The position numbers and the translations under genes are program-made. The notes below the pieces were generated by a model, which was not told where the DNA came from, searched no databases, and saw only the letters and a program-made list of their open reading frames with translations. From Spongospora subterranea (lineage: Eukaryota; Endomyxa; Phytomyxea; Plasmodiophorida; Plasmodiophoridae), in NCBI GenBank assembly GCA_900404475.1, contig OUQQ01000015.1:18439-82438 (forward strand): a stretch of DNA of 64,000 bases, given 5' to 3'. Positions 35,876 through 46,475 of the stretch are shown one piece after another. Positions within the stretch are counted from its first letter, which is position 1; every line of letters begins with the position of its first letter.

Positions 35876-38198
35876 ATGTGGGCGGCCGATGGATCTGATG
35901 ATAATGCTGGCCTGGCCAGGTCCATGCAGTCCATCACCCTGGCGGCAGGCGATGACCGCCATGGCGATGCCATGGCCAGGGAATTCGCCGATCGAATTTC
36001 GTTGGCCCCTCGTCCATGTTGCCAGGATCTAGCTCAACAGGTTTTACAGCTTCAGACAGCCCTAACCCATGCTCACTACACTATAACCGGTTAGGAATTT
36101 ATTGACACACATTCCGCGTTATCCAGCTGTGATTTAAGGTTTCGGAAAATGTGCACGAGAAGCAATTATGGAAAATTAATTTTGGCCCGTCAGGTTTGAA
36201 CAATGACGTCAGTCGGTCTGCAGAGCGTTTTCGAGGTAAACAACGACAACATTAGGTATCGTCAGTTGATCGACGAACTATAGAGTTCGAGGGTGAAATA
36301 AATGGCGTAAATGTTGAACTTCAACGTACGTCAAAAACCAAGTCCATATTGCAGATTTTTTGTAGATCCTGTTGTCGTTTAGAGCCTAATATTTCAGTAA
36401 ATTTATGGTTTTGATTGATTAAGTTCCTGTTTTCAAGAAGTCACACTTTAGTTATTTTGACATTCACCTTGTTTTCAAAAGAGACATTCTCGTATTCTTT
36501 TTGTAATAGATAATAGTAATTTGCTTATTGTATTTCTTTTTAGAAAGGATGGAGGATGTTAGTTCCGCGTCTAACAGAATATCAGGTTTTTTCGTTAACG
36601 TACAGCCATCGGTATCGTAAGCGTGTCTCATGAACAAAAAACTCGTATTAGGTTTAGAGCATCAGCTTTTGTCGGCCAACGACCAAATACACCGTTAGTC
36701 CTGTGTAAAAATAATACACTTTCATATTTTCATCATCGTTCTTTAGGTCTACAAGAAGAGCTTGTCCAAGCTCGGCAGCAGAATTTTGAGTTAGGCCAAC
36801 AACAAGAAATAACCAGCCAACCTGCATCGTCAATAGTGCAGCAGTTTCGCGATCTCTGTCGGCCTGGATGGATCATGGACCGGCACGAACTGGAGATCAG
36901 CGCGGAGGTGATTGGCACCGGAGCATGTATTTGCCAGAAGCATCCTATTACCTTACTGTAAATCATACCTTGGCAGATGGGTCGGTTAGAAGTGGAATAT
37001 GGCGGGGGTGCCCAGTTGCTATCAAATCCATCCATGGCGTGATTTTATCTCCTTACAATCGAAGTTTGTTTGAACGGGAAATGTACCTCTGTATGTCCTT
37101 AGTTGCACCTTTCATCGGCTTTTGTTGGTTTGCTGTAAAATTAAGCAATTACCTCTTAAACTGAATTTTTGCCGGGTTTATCTTGAAACAAACGGCATTT
37201 TTGGTGGTTTGTTTGATTTATTGTTTTCTATATGCAAAACATTTTTCGATAAGTTCGTCGTCAGGTAATCTAAATAGTTCAACAATGTCTGTTTCCAGAT
37301 TCATTATTATCTCATCCTCATCTACTAAAATGTTATGGAGCCTGTACTGATGAGGAGGACGTGTAAGCTGGTTTAGAAAGGGGCGAATATACTGCCAATC
37401 GCGATAATCGATATTTGTACTTAGACCACTATTAATATTGGAAAAGATGACAACGTCGTTACGTGCAATTCTGATCAGAAGAGCTGAACCGTTCCCTGCT
37501 CACCAGGCTTTGAAAGTCATATCTGCCATCGCCGCAGCGTTGTACTACCTGCATAATCTTACTCCGGCGCCAATTGTTCATCGCGACCTATCGTCGGCCA
37601 ACGTCCTTTGCGAACTTGCCGATAATGGTAACCTCTTCATCATTTTCTGGCATCAACTCTTATTTCCTACAGGCAGTATCACAGCGGTAAAACTGTCTGA
37701 TTTTGGTTCTGCCCACTTTGTTGACCAGACTGCGACTGCTGCACCGGTCAGTTGATCATTTGCATTTTTGTTCGTGGTCGATTAAATTCCAGTGTTCTGA
37801 TTAGGGTGCGCCTATATATTCTGCTCCTGAGGTTGTCTGTTCATCATACTCTCAAACCTACAGGTAACTCTTAAGTTCAGGTTCTTCAAGGATCAAATGT
37901 TCCTCTGGTTTTTCGCACCGCATCCGACATATATTCGTTTGGAGCATTAGTAGCTGAAATATTTACTGGGCAGCAACCTGATCCACAGCGTCGAAATCAA
38001 CAGGTTTATTATAAACTTACATTGCGTTTTCCCTTGTTTATTTAGGCATCCTGTCAGGTGATGACCATTCGGTCGCAGAACATTCGTCAACTGGTCGAGC
38101 GTTGCATTGCCGCGGATTGGAGGAGAAGGCCTACGGCACAGTCCATCTGCACTTTCCTCGCTAGGCTCAGCGACCGGATTCGTGCACAACGTGAATGA
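35876..38198 (+). CDS. Tyrosine-kinase-like (TKL) protein kinase, multi-exon
   Basis: The kinase domain is clear: WIMDRHELEISAEVIGTGAC spliced to GSVRSGIWRGCPVAIKSIHG (glycine loop and VAIK lysine), ALYYLHNLTPAPIVHRDLSS with HRDLSSANVL, KLSDFGSAHF (DFG), IYSAPEVV (APE), YSFGALVAEIFTGQQP, and the final helix VERCIAADWRRRPTAQSICT, with stop TGA 38196-38198. The HRDLSSANVL form is typical of TKL kinases. Upstream is a short coiled coil (LVQARQQNFELGQQQEI). The start at ATG 35876 (MWAADGSDDNAG) assumes that this open frame is the first exon; the exons between 36095 and 36745 are not resolved. TKL kinases phosphorylate Ser/Thr in signalling. All catalytic landmarks are present, so it should be active. 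Confidence 0.82.
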
Positions 38199-39270
38199 TT
38201 AATATTGTTGTTTTATACTTATTGTCAATGATTGAGAATATACACGACTGTTATTTTTACCGAGAAAACATAGCGACTAATAGTGTGAACTGCCCTTCCC
38301 GTCGTGGCCATCACTCGCCGATCAAAGTTATAAAGTATCAAAACTGGATTGTTGCCTTAAACTTCCGTAAATGCATCGCGAAGGTGGTACATTTTAATGT
38401 CTGTGTTTCATCGCAATCAACACTCTCGTGGTCTCAAGCGTGAAATGCGGAGCAGGCTGGATAGAATTCGCACATTTTTTCGCTGCTCAACCTCCTTCGT
38501 TTACAAATTCGTCTTCGCTTGTATCTCGCATCCACCTTGTACAAACAAAAGTTTAGCTTTTTGCAACCAACTGCATTACAGCAGGCTATTCTTTCCATAT
38601 TCAGACTTGTAGGTTCGGAAGTCCAGGTTGTGCCATCAAAGAAAAGCCTTTTTATTTGGACGGGTGCAACATGACGTTCAAACATCAAACGGGCATTGAC
38701 AACTACTGTACAGTTTGAAGGTTGTCTCAGAGTCTTCTGAGCATCGCAGACGCTCCGTCTGAGCATAAAATGTTGTGACGTGTTTTTTTGTATTCCACGA
38801 CTGGAAAATTTAACCGGCAAATAGATCGTCAAGTGCCATTTGCAAACCGTTTAAACACCGCTTTAGCGTTTTATCCCAACAGGTGTAGGTAGTTAATAAA
38901 ATCTTTTCTTACTCTCATCCAACTTTTCCTATCTTTGTGAAAAAACGCATATCAGAAGCACAACACTTCCTCGACCTGATCCACCACGGTGACCGAGGGA
39001 TTAGCCGGCTGCCATGACAGGCGTCAAGACTTTTACCTATGATCGAGATGCTACCGGGTTTCAAATCTCGAGCCATTTCTGGTACAACATATGCGTTAAA
39101 TCCTGCTTTCATTACTTTGAAATTTTGTAGAGGTCGATGACTTAAAGACGGAAATGGTTTCAAAGAGGATCGCGAGTCGTGACCATTTAAAATCCGACTT
39201 TAAATTGTAGTTGACAGGAATTGTTGCCAACTTTGACCTGTGATGATCCGGTTGTGAACTGTAGAGTATA
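38199..39270 (-). CDS. Possible unidentified minus-strand gene, fragments only
   Basis: Minus-strand blocks look coding but are not joined with confidence. They are PFPSLSHRPLQNFKVMKAGF with ARDLKPGSISIIG (about 39155-39035), CWDKTLKRCLNGLQMALDDL (about 38880-38820), and a basic Cys-bearing block from about 38800 to 38434 (SLNMERIACCNAVGCKKLNF, then RRRICKRRRLSSEKMCEFYP). The last contains eight Cys and many Arg/Lys. No family is recognised and the true limits are unknown. Confidence 0.25.
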
Positions 39271-39276
39271 GGCATC

Positions 39277-39576
39277 ATGGCGACATTGTTATGGCGCAAA
39301 ATAAGTAAAAACCCAGAACCATACATAGTTTGCGATGCTGTCGAGGGCATTGTTAGTTTGCTTAGCAAATACCCGCAAATAGTTTGTGCTGCTGATATCA
39401 TTCATCTCTTAGCAGGAAAAGTTAGACACGCAATCGCCGATAGCCTAATGATTCTTCAGGATCATTTGGCGAGTTATCAGAGAACGACAACAGTTTCAAT
39501 TCCTTGTCGCTGAGCGAATCTGAGTGTCCTGATATCGTAGAAGACGGGTTCATTGATGTTGCTCTTCTGTTTTGAT
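39277..39576 (+). CDS. Possible small unidentified gene, about two exons
   Basis: ATG 39277 opens MATLLWRKISKNPEPYIVCD, then EGIVSLLSKYPQIVCAADII. A second frame ends with NSLSLSESECPDIVEDGFID and VALLF before TGA 39574-39576. A junction near 39420-39470 would be needed. No domain is recognised. Confidence 0.3.
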
Positions 39577-40440
39577 GCACGTTGAAACTCTAATTTGGCA
39601 CACATTGTTGGGGTTTCACACCAGTCAGGTACAAGGAAACAAACATTTTGTTGAAGCTTGACTCAAGTTATTTTCTTGGGCTTGATACAATGGTGCCAAT
39701 GTCACCGTTTGCAAGATGTATAAAAAGAGGCGAATCAAAAAGGCGAATCATAATTGTAGACAAGGGCTGTTGCTTCCGTCGAATCTTGTGGTATGATTCC
39801 GATTGAACAAGTCGATTGGTGACCTGGCACTGCCCGGGATTGACTCGACCTGAGACGTTTGCGGTTTTTTTTTTGATCGAGTTCAACACATTTGTGTTAG
39901 GTCTGCTGTACCGATATTCTAAGGGTAAGGCCAAAGGGCGGTACAAGTGCGACCTCTGGGCACAAGCTCATACCTTCGTGATTAAGGACCTTCTTTGCGC
40001 TTAGACGTTCACAGGACAATATGCGGCTGGATTCAAGAGCTGAGGCGGGACAATCCTGATTATCAGGATTTTATTTCGAGATATTTGAAAGTTTCATTTT
40101 CTCTGAACACGAGGTCAAAAGTGATGACTGACGATTGGTCTTCCTAATGTCAGAGATGTATCAATGGTCCATGAATGACTGCCCACGAGAACGCTGGCTC
40201 TGCTGACTCACTTTTCGCCAAGCTAGATCATCAGCAAATTCCGATGCCATAAACGGATCACGTCTTCGAGCAAAGGGTAAATTAGTTCAAATGATTTCCG
40301 AACTTGTCCCGATAGTGTTCAGTGAACATGTTTTTCTGCAAATGGACGTCTCTGGCCATGATTTTTATCGCATGCGTGCTCACGTTTACGATGAATCCAT
40401 ACTCTACTCTAAATAATGACATACAAAGTACAAAAAAATG
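39577..40440. other. Intergenic stretch
   Basis: A minus open frame (39946-39668) and a plus one (39816-40004) have no protein-like features. Nothing recognised. Confidence 0.4.
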
Positions 40441-40527
40441 TGCCCCCTGCGTGGATCGAACACGCGACCTCAGGATTTCTCTTTTTGGATATGAGACCTA
40501 CGCTACTGCCAACTGAGCTAAAGAGGC
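40441..40527 (-). tRNA. tRNA-Met (CAT), elongator type, with intron
   Basis: On the minus strand the 5' arm GCCTCTT pairs with the 3' arm AGGGGGC, with discriminator A. The D region is TAGCTCAGTTGGC (A box) and the T arm contains GTGTTCGATCC (B box). The anticodon CAT is at 40493-40491. A 13-nt intron (about 40489-40477) sits after position 37, the canonical site. The GCCTC...GGGGC acceptor is typical of eukaryotic elongator tRNA-Met. The top pair of the anticodon stem may be a T-T mismatch. Confidence 0.92.
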
Positions 40528-42354
40528 TTTGACTGATTCCGACATGCTGATAACTGCATCTAGTGATATTCAGTCGCCGTTCCAAAACAGGTTGATAACG
40601 GAATTGAAAACAAAAAGCTGTGATGACCGGTTGCCCCAATATACCATTCGTGTCATTTTACAGGAACGCAATGTGCATACTGTCAGAATTGTTAGGAGCT
40701 TTCCTAGAGTTCCACAGTTCGGGTATTTCAACCCGCCTCTGCATCTGTTCAACATCTCTGGCATAGCTTGCATGCTGCACGGATTGGGTTCGGGGGCGAG
40801 TTGCGTTTGTCGCATGCGATCTTGGAACGCGGCGTTCATTTCACTTCCCTAACTCCATATCATTTTCCCGAAAAATGAGTCGCTTCAACAAAGGGTGGTC
40901 TGCGACGTCCCCTCGCCCCAGCCAAGTCACCTGCACAAGAGGGAAGTGAAATGAAATCAGGGAAGTGAAAATACTGGCTCAAAAGTGGGGTTTGGGGCTT
41001 ATCAAAAGCAGTCTTAGTAGTTAGCTCCTACTGTAATTCAACACAATCAAGTTCTCAACGAATTGATCTCCCTCAACGACTAAGGTTCACATTATTATAC
41101 GTTAAATTTACTCTTATTCTATTTTGTTATATCGAATATCAAACCAATGCGGTCTATATGCACTGATGCAGCCCACGAAAAATTGAGGAGCGGTCTCATT
41201 CACAGCCCTCATGACCCAATCTTTCGCAGAACAAACTCGAGGGGCAGAGGTGAACCGGGGCCTCTCAACACAGTCACGACCGGTTGACTTGTATACAGGT
41301 AGTCCACCGACCACCGCACAGTGCTCTCGGTAGTCCACCGCACTGCACTCCCGAGGTACTGTAGTGCCATCTTCCTACCTACATAGTCTACCGTATGTAG
41401 TGCTAGAGGCTGCGCATGAATGTTAACTGATTGAATGGCGGGGCCTCTTGCACCGCTGTAAGTTGAGTTATTCATCTTCAATCGACCCCAAATCGAATTG
41501 AATACTGCAATGGGAGGCGATGCCAGATATGATTTCCCGAAATATGTTTGGTCTCCGACGGGGGGCTGGTGGTGCTATCCACGGTATTGGATTTTGATCA
41601 GTCGGTGCCTGAATTCGAGTGTTGATCGGTAACTTGTAGAGGATGGAAGGCCCCCACAGCGGTGGCGATAGGCGGAATCGCGTTAGCAAGCGTTCTGCTG
41701 GCGACGTACGCTGATGCTCACACGGTCAGGCCTCTAATATTACCTACATACCCGACAGATGCTGAACAATCCGCTTTTACTAAGCCAAAAGGACATTAAA
41801 CTTATACTTTACCTATCAACTCAATGTTATATAAAATTTCATGTTTTCCCCTCAAATATAACCCATACAAATGTGTTTATTTTTTCGTGGAATTTTCGTT
41901 GTGAAACAGCGCCATAATACCGATTGCCACGATCGGTAATAAGCGCCATTTGGATGATGAATGTTTCAGATATATGATGAGAACAACCTAAGCCCTTAAT
42001 TAGTGTGTGGGTCCTGGGTTGACCAGGGGTCCCCGCTCCCGTTATTTATCCCACATTCCCTGATTATATCGCCACCTTGGCCATCCTCCGTCACGCATCT
42101 GCCGACTCTGCCAGACAGTCGACAGACCAGACCAGACCAGACCATCTCCTCGTGGCTACATCCAGACACTGCACCGAACACATCTCTGCCGTTTAACCCC
42201 ATCGCCCCTAATTTACTTGATCTGGTTGTGTCGTACTGTTATTTGAACCGTACGACCATCAGTTGAACAGGTTAATTGTAGATTAATATAGAGCTCATCA
42301 AGTTATGCCCCTTGTGCTGTTGACCATTGTCGGGCAATAATTTAATATCGTCCA
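40528..42354. other. Gene-poor stretch between the tRNA and the FUSC-like gene
   Basis: No convincing gene. It holds a 14-bp inverted repeat (40837-40850 and 40940-40953, CATTTCACTTCCCT), two direct copies of GGTAGTCCACCG (41298-41309 and 41329-41340), and a short GACCA run near 42124-42143. These could be remnants of a small repeat element, but no terminal duplication was seen. Confidence 0.4.
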
Positions 42355-44733
42355 ATGTCGGGCAAACTCGATATGCGCACCGTATCATCAGCGATCGGGT
42401 TCGCCCTCATCATATTCATATCCCTTTTCCATCCGATATCGTCCTTTCTATCCATCAACAGATCTCTCCTTCCAATTCTCCTGTTTATCGTCTTTGACGC
42501 TGTTCGCCCACTCGGCGACCTATTCCGTGAATCATTCTCGGCCGTCGCCGGTGCCGTTGTTGGCTCAATCCTCAGTATAATCCCCTTCATGTCGGGTTCA
42601 TCCCTGGTCCGCCTGTTCGGGTTCATCATCCTGAACTTCCTGTTCGGTCTGTATCGAATGCGAGCGCCACAACGCCATTTCGCAGCGAGCGTCACTGCAT
42701 CAATCGCCACTCAGGTCATCCTGGTCATGTCCGACACCAACATGATCGAGCTCAGGACCATTCTGCAATTTGTGACAGTATTCTCAACATCGTCGGCTCT
42801 GGTGTTCCTCACATCAGCTATCGCCTTCCCGCCCTCATCGTCCCATATCCTACGAAAACAGATTCATCAGTCGATGCGCTCCGTTCAAGTCATCATCCCT
42901 CATGCGTTCGATGCGTTCTTCACCGCTGACCTGGCCCTGGCCAAAACCGACCTGGCCGCCTTCCAAACCGCCAATGAGCAACTTGATCTGGAAACCCTCC
43001 TCAACGACCTATCGAACTCCATAACGTATTTACGATCATTGACCAGATCGGCGTCTCTCGAGCTCTATCTGGCCAAGATGCCCTTAAGCGCCTGTCGTGA
43101 GTTGTCGTATCTGATCCAAGATATGATCGATCAGCTCTATGGTATATCGTATTGGCGCCATTGCTCGCTCATCAACCTCCCGTTCGACATCGAGGACGCC
43201 ATCGCTGTCCGTGAACGATTTCGCCAGCCGGTATCGTGTCTGTGTCAGTCGGTTGACGACCTGCTGGCCGATGCCATCGCCGTCTACTCCCTCAATTCCA
43301 CCTGCAATACGCCATCGCCTCCCTCCTCTCACAAAGCCAGTCGAGTTCGAGCCGATCTCGATGCGTTGGACAAACTCGTCGCCAACGAATCCGCCTTTTT
43401 CAAGGAAAATCCCACGAACGCTTTCGGGATTCTGATCTTCGTGTTTCGCTTGACGACCGTGGCCAATTCTGCTTTACAGATCCATCGATGCATCGCGGAT
43501 AATTCCCCAGCTAGAGCACGCCTGCAATGGCCTTCTCTCGACGTTGTTCATCGCTATCGACGCTCGGTCGACTACGGTTTCTTGAGCGAAGCCCGCCTTC
43601 GCAACGCTCGCTACAATCGTCGCGTTCGTCGCTGCTGCCGTTCGCTGGGGTTCGATAACGACCAAGGACGCCGCGACGCCGTCTTCGCTGTTAAACTGAT
43701 GTTGGCGCTCTGCGTTGAAGCCCTTCCCGCCTTCTTCGTCCGCTCCCGTCCGTTCTTCCTGACCTATATCGGCACCTGGACAATGATCACCTCATCTGTC
43801 ATCATGACGCCAACGCTGGGCGGGGTCAACGCCGCCGTCACATTCCGAATCATCGGCTCGTTGATCGGCGCCATCGTCGGCCTGATCGCCGTTGTAATCG
43901 GTGGCGATAACGCTGTGGTCCTCGCCGCCATCTCTCTCATCTTCGCCCTCGTCACCTATTATTTCCGTCTGGGCGCGTCGCCGCACACTAAGTCCATGTC
44001 GATATCCGCTCAGTTGACGTTCGGGAACATCATCATCAACACGGTTGGGCGATTACGCGATCCGTTATTGGCGGCGGATCCGTTATGGACCGCAACGCTG
44101 AACGTCTGCGTTCAGACGCTGATCGCGTTGATGATCTCGTGGACGTTCATGATCGTGATCTCGCCGATCCTGGCAAGGGACAGCCTCCGGTCGCATTTGG
44201 CCGGGGAGCTCGTCTGTCTTGGAATATTATACGGGCGGATCCTTCACCAATGTGACGACGATCACGTTCTCCCGCTGCACAAACACATTCTTCGCCTGCA
44301 CCGGACGGTTCTGTTGCCGTTATTCGAACAAGCCCAGGCCGAGCCCAGTCTGTTCGGGGATCGTTTCCCCAAACACCAGTACGCCGATCTGCTCTCGGCC
44401 ACCAGACGATTGTTGGAGCGGATGGAATTGTGCAGACAGGCTCTAGGGTGTCGACCAATATCCGGATTTGACCCGACCGTTGCCGCTGAAGTCGCCAATC
44501 GGTTTTACATCTTGGCGACCGTTCTTTATTCGGGGACGCCGATGCCGCCTCTTCCATTTCAGGAGCTTTCCCTTGATTACGTGAAGACGGTCGCTTTTAC
44601 TGATGGCGATGGCGATCAGAAGACCATCCTGGAAGTGATCTGGAGAGCCGCCTTCGCCTTATCCGCTAACGATATCAATCAGAAACTCGAACAGGTTCGG
44701 AGGGTGATGGAATCGTTGGGTCGTGGGATGTGA
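42355..44733 (+). CDS. FUSC/ArAE-like multi-pass membrane protein, intronless
   Basis: A 792-residue uninterrupted frame from ATG 42355. The N-terminal half-module has about six hydrophobic segments (IGFALIIFISLFHPISSF, SLLPILLFIVFDAV, AVAGAVVGSILSIIPF, LVRLFGFIILNFLFGLY). A helical soluble region of about 250 residues follows. A second membrane module spans about residues 445-600 (FFLTYIGTWTMITSSVIMTP, IIGSLIGAIVGLIAVVIGG, LIALMISWTFMIVISPIL), then a helical C-terminal domain. Two membrane bundles with cytosolic domains is the plan of fusaric-acid-resistance/aromatic-acid-exporter proteins, including fungal Bre4-like and plant ALMT-related forms. Substrate and membrane are unknown. Third-position C/G use is high. 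Confidence 0.7.
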   Translation: MSGKLDMRTVSSAIGFALIIFISLFHPISSFLSINRSLLPILLFIVFDAVRPLGDLFRESFSAVAGAVVGSILSIIPFMSGSSLVRLFGFIILNFLFGLYRMRAPQRHFAASVTASIATQVILVMSDTNMIELRTILQFVTVFSTSSALVFLTSAIAFPPSSSHILRKQIHQSMRSVQVIIPHAFDAFFTADLALAKTDLAAFQTANEQLDLETLLNDLSNSITYLRSLTRSASLELYLAKMPLSACRELSYLIQDMIDQLYGISYWRHCSLINLPFDIEDAIAVRERFRQPVSCLCQSVDDLLADAIAVYSLNSTCNTPSPPSSHKASRVRADLDALDKLVANESAFFKENPTNAFGILIFVFRLTTVANSALQIHRCIADNSPARARLQWPSLDVVHRYRRSVDYGFLSEARLRNARYNRRVRRCCRSLGFDNDQGRRDAVFAVKLMLALCVEALPAFFVRSRPFFLTYIGTWTMITSSVIMTPTLGGVNAAVTFRIIGSLIGAIVGLIAVVIGGDNAVVLAAISLIFALVTYYFRLGASPHTKSMSISAQLTFGNIIINTVGRLRDPLLAADPLWTATLNVCVQTLIALMISWTFMIVISPILARDSLRSHLAGELVCLGILYGRILHQCDDDHVLPLHKHILRLHRTVLLPLFEQAQAEPSLFGDRFPKHQYADLLSATRRLLERMELCRQALGCRPISGFDPTVAAEVANRFYILATVLYSGTPMPPLPFQELSLDYVKTVAFTDGDGDQKTILEVIWRAAFALSANDINQKLEQVRRVMESLGRGM

Positions 44734-46475
44734 TTGATGATTGGTTCAGGTCGAAGGGACGCTACGAAATGTTCTTGGCGAGATGATCTTCACCATTCCA
44801 CTCCATTCCAAATTAAATATCGAGATGACCAGTCGACCGTGATCATCATCGTCATCATCGCTAATTGCACAATAATCGCTTTATCTGTTGATCGTTCACA
44901 TTGTTCACATATTCGACAGATGATATCTGTGCTGGCGTTGACTATATCATCAGGAGCATTTCCTTTATCGACATCGACGCGTGTTGGTTATTGTGAATCG
45001 TGGTGGTCGATCGGTTCAACAAGAAAATGAATCACGTATTGTTTACTGTCTTGGTTTCCCCTGGCCCATATGGCGCTGGTTATAGATAACGCCCTCACAA
45101 TGGGATCTGTTCACACCTACAGCAGATCAAATCAAGTCAATCCATTTCGCGTTTCAAATCGTCGTTGTGGAGCGGTCAATGATATTGTCCATCGGTGAAG
45201 TTGTCCTTGTTTTTGGTTCGGCGATATAGCTGGCGATATTTGGCCATCGGTTGTCGATAACATCTGTCGCCATTGGTCAATGGAATCCAGCTGTACGATC
45301 CTATTTGGCTAGTGGATATTGTGAGATGGCGAAAAGGAATGGCCTGGATTACGATCAGGGCCGACCTTAGCGAATATCGTAGGACACAGTCATAATCTCT
45401 ATCGACTACACATTTTCAATAAACGCCCTCAGATCCTAATCAAAATAGGACCGAATTGGACGCTGGAACAATGTGGTGTTCACCACTGTTAAATGATGAT
45501 CAAACGCCTTTCCGATCATGTGAAGTTGCTGAATAATGACACTCGGTTAAAGGATTACTGGTTGACCATGAGAGGTTGTTCTCCATACGATTGAGGTGGC
45601 GTTCCGCCCTCCCTCAATCATAATCCACTAGAGATATTGTCATGTGCTGTGATGCAGTGAACGAAAGGGCCCAAAGGCGGTTTTGGCGTCAATTAATGAC
45701 CATCTGAGACATTGGTGGGTATTGCTAAACGACTTTGACCGAACTAGCCAACAGGGTCATTGAAGTCACTCGTGGTCTCGATCATGGCAATATTGAAACC
45801 GTCGTTGACAATGGTATTGCAATTAACTGCATTCACTGGGTTCTTCTCTTCCGCCAGTATTGTACCTGGTAAGGTTTCTTTTGTCATAAGGGGTAATAAC
45901 GGGCAAATTCATTGTATTTGCTGATTGACACAATCACAATACGGTTCATTACTTCATATCCCCAATTATACTCTTCTCCCTCTCCAACGATCACTGGTGT
46001 TTGATTACCCAACAGCGGCGAAATACGCCATGAATGGGGTTTAGCACAGACAAGTGTTGTAGCCCCTGTTGGCCCTTAATCGCGATATATCATCAGGGTC
46101 TGCGATATAACGGGGACCAATGGCTATTCATTATTCACACAGATTCGATAACGATGAATTGTCCGATTTCCATCAACCGCATCTTCATTCAATGGCCAAT
46201 TAGGGTTCCTGGGCCATTTTTCCCTAATCTGGGTCTGGTTGAACGGCCAGACGCCAACTCCCGATAGCGATTCCAATCAATGAGGGGCTTTATTAATTGT
46301 GAGATCATTGGTTGAATAAGGTTCAGACACGCGCCATCGCCCCTGGGTGTTAAGGACCTGTTGGTTGTGTTGTTGGATATGAACATGTTAAGGGGGGCGC
46401 GCGCCATCTTGTCCAGATATGCCTTCGCGATGGTCATACCTGTTTGCCATTTCCGTTTTCCGTCAGCACATCTCA
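44734..46475. other. Large intergenic region
   Basis: About 1.7 kb. Short open frames (for example 44734-45030 and 46034-46267) show no domain or coding pattern. No RNA gene or repeat recognised. Confidence 0.45.

Noticed and set aside
38434..40004. Possible retroelement remnant
   Set aside because: No reverse transcriptase, integrase or gag-type motif could be read in any frame, and no long terminal repeats were seen.
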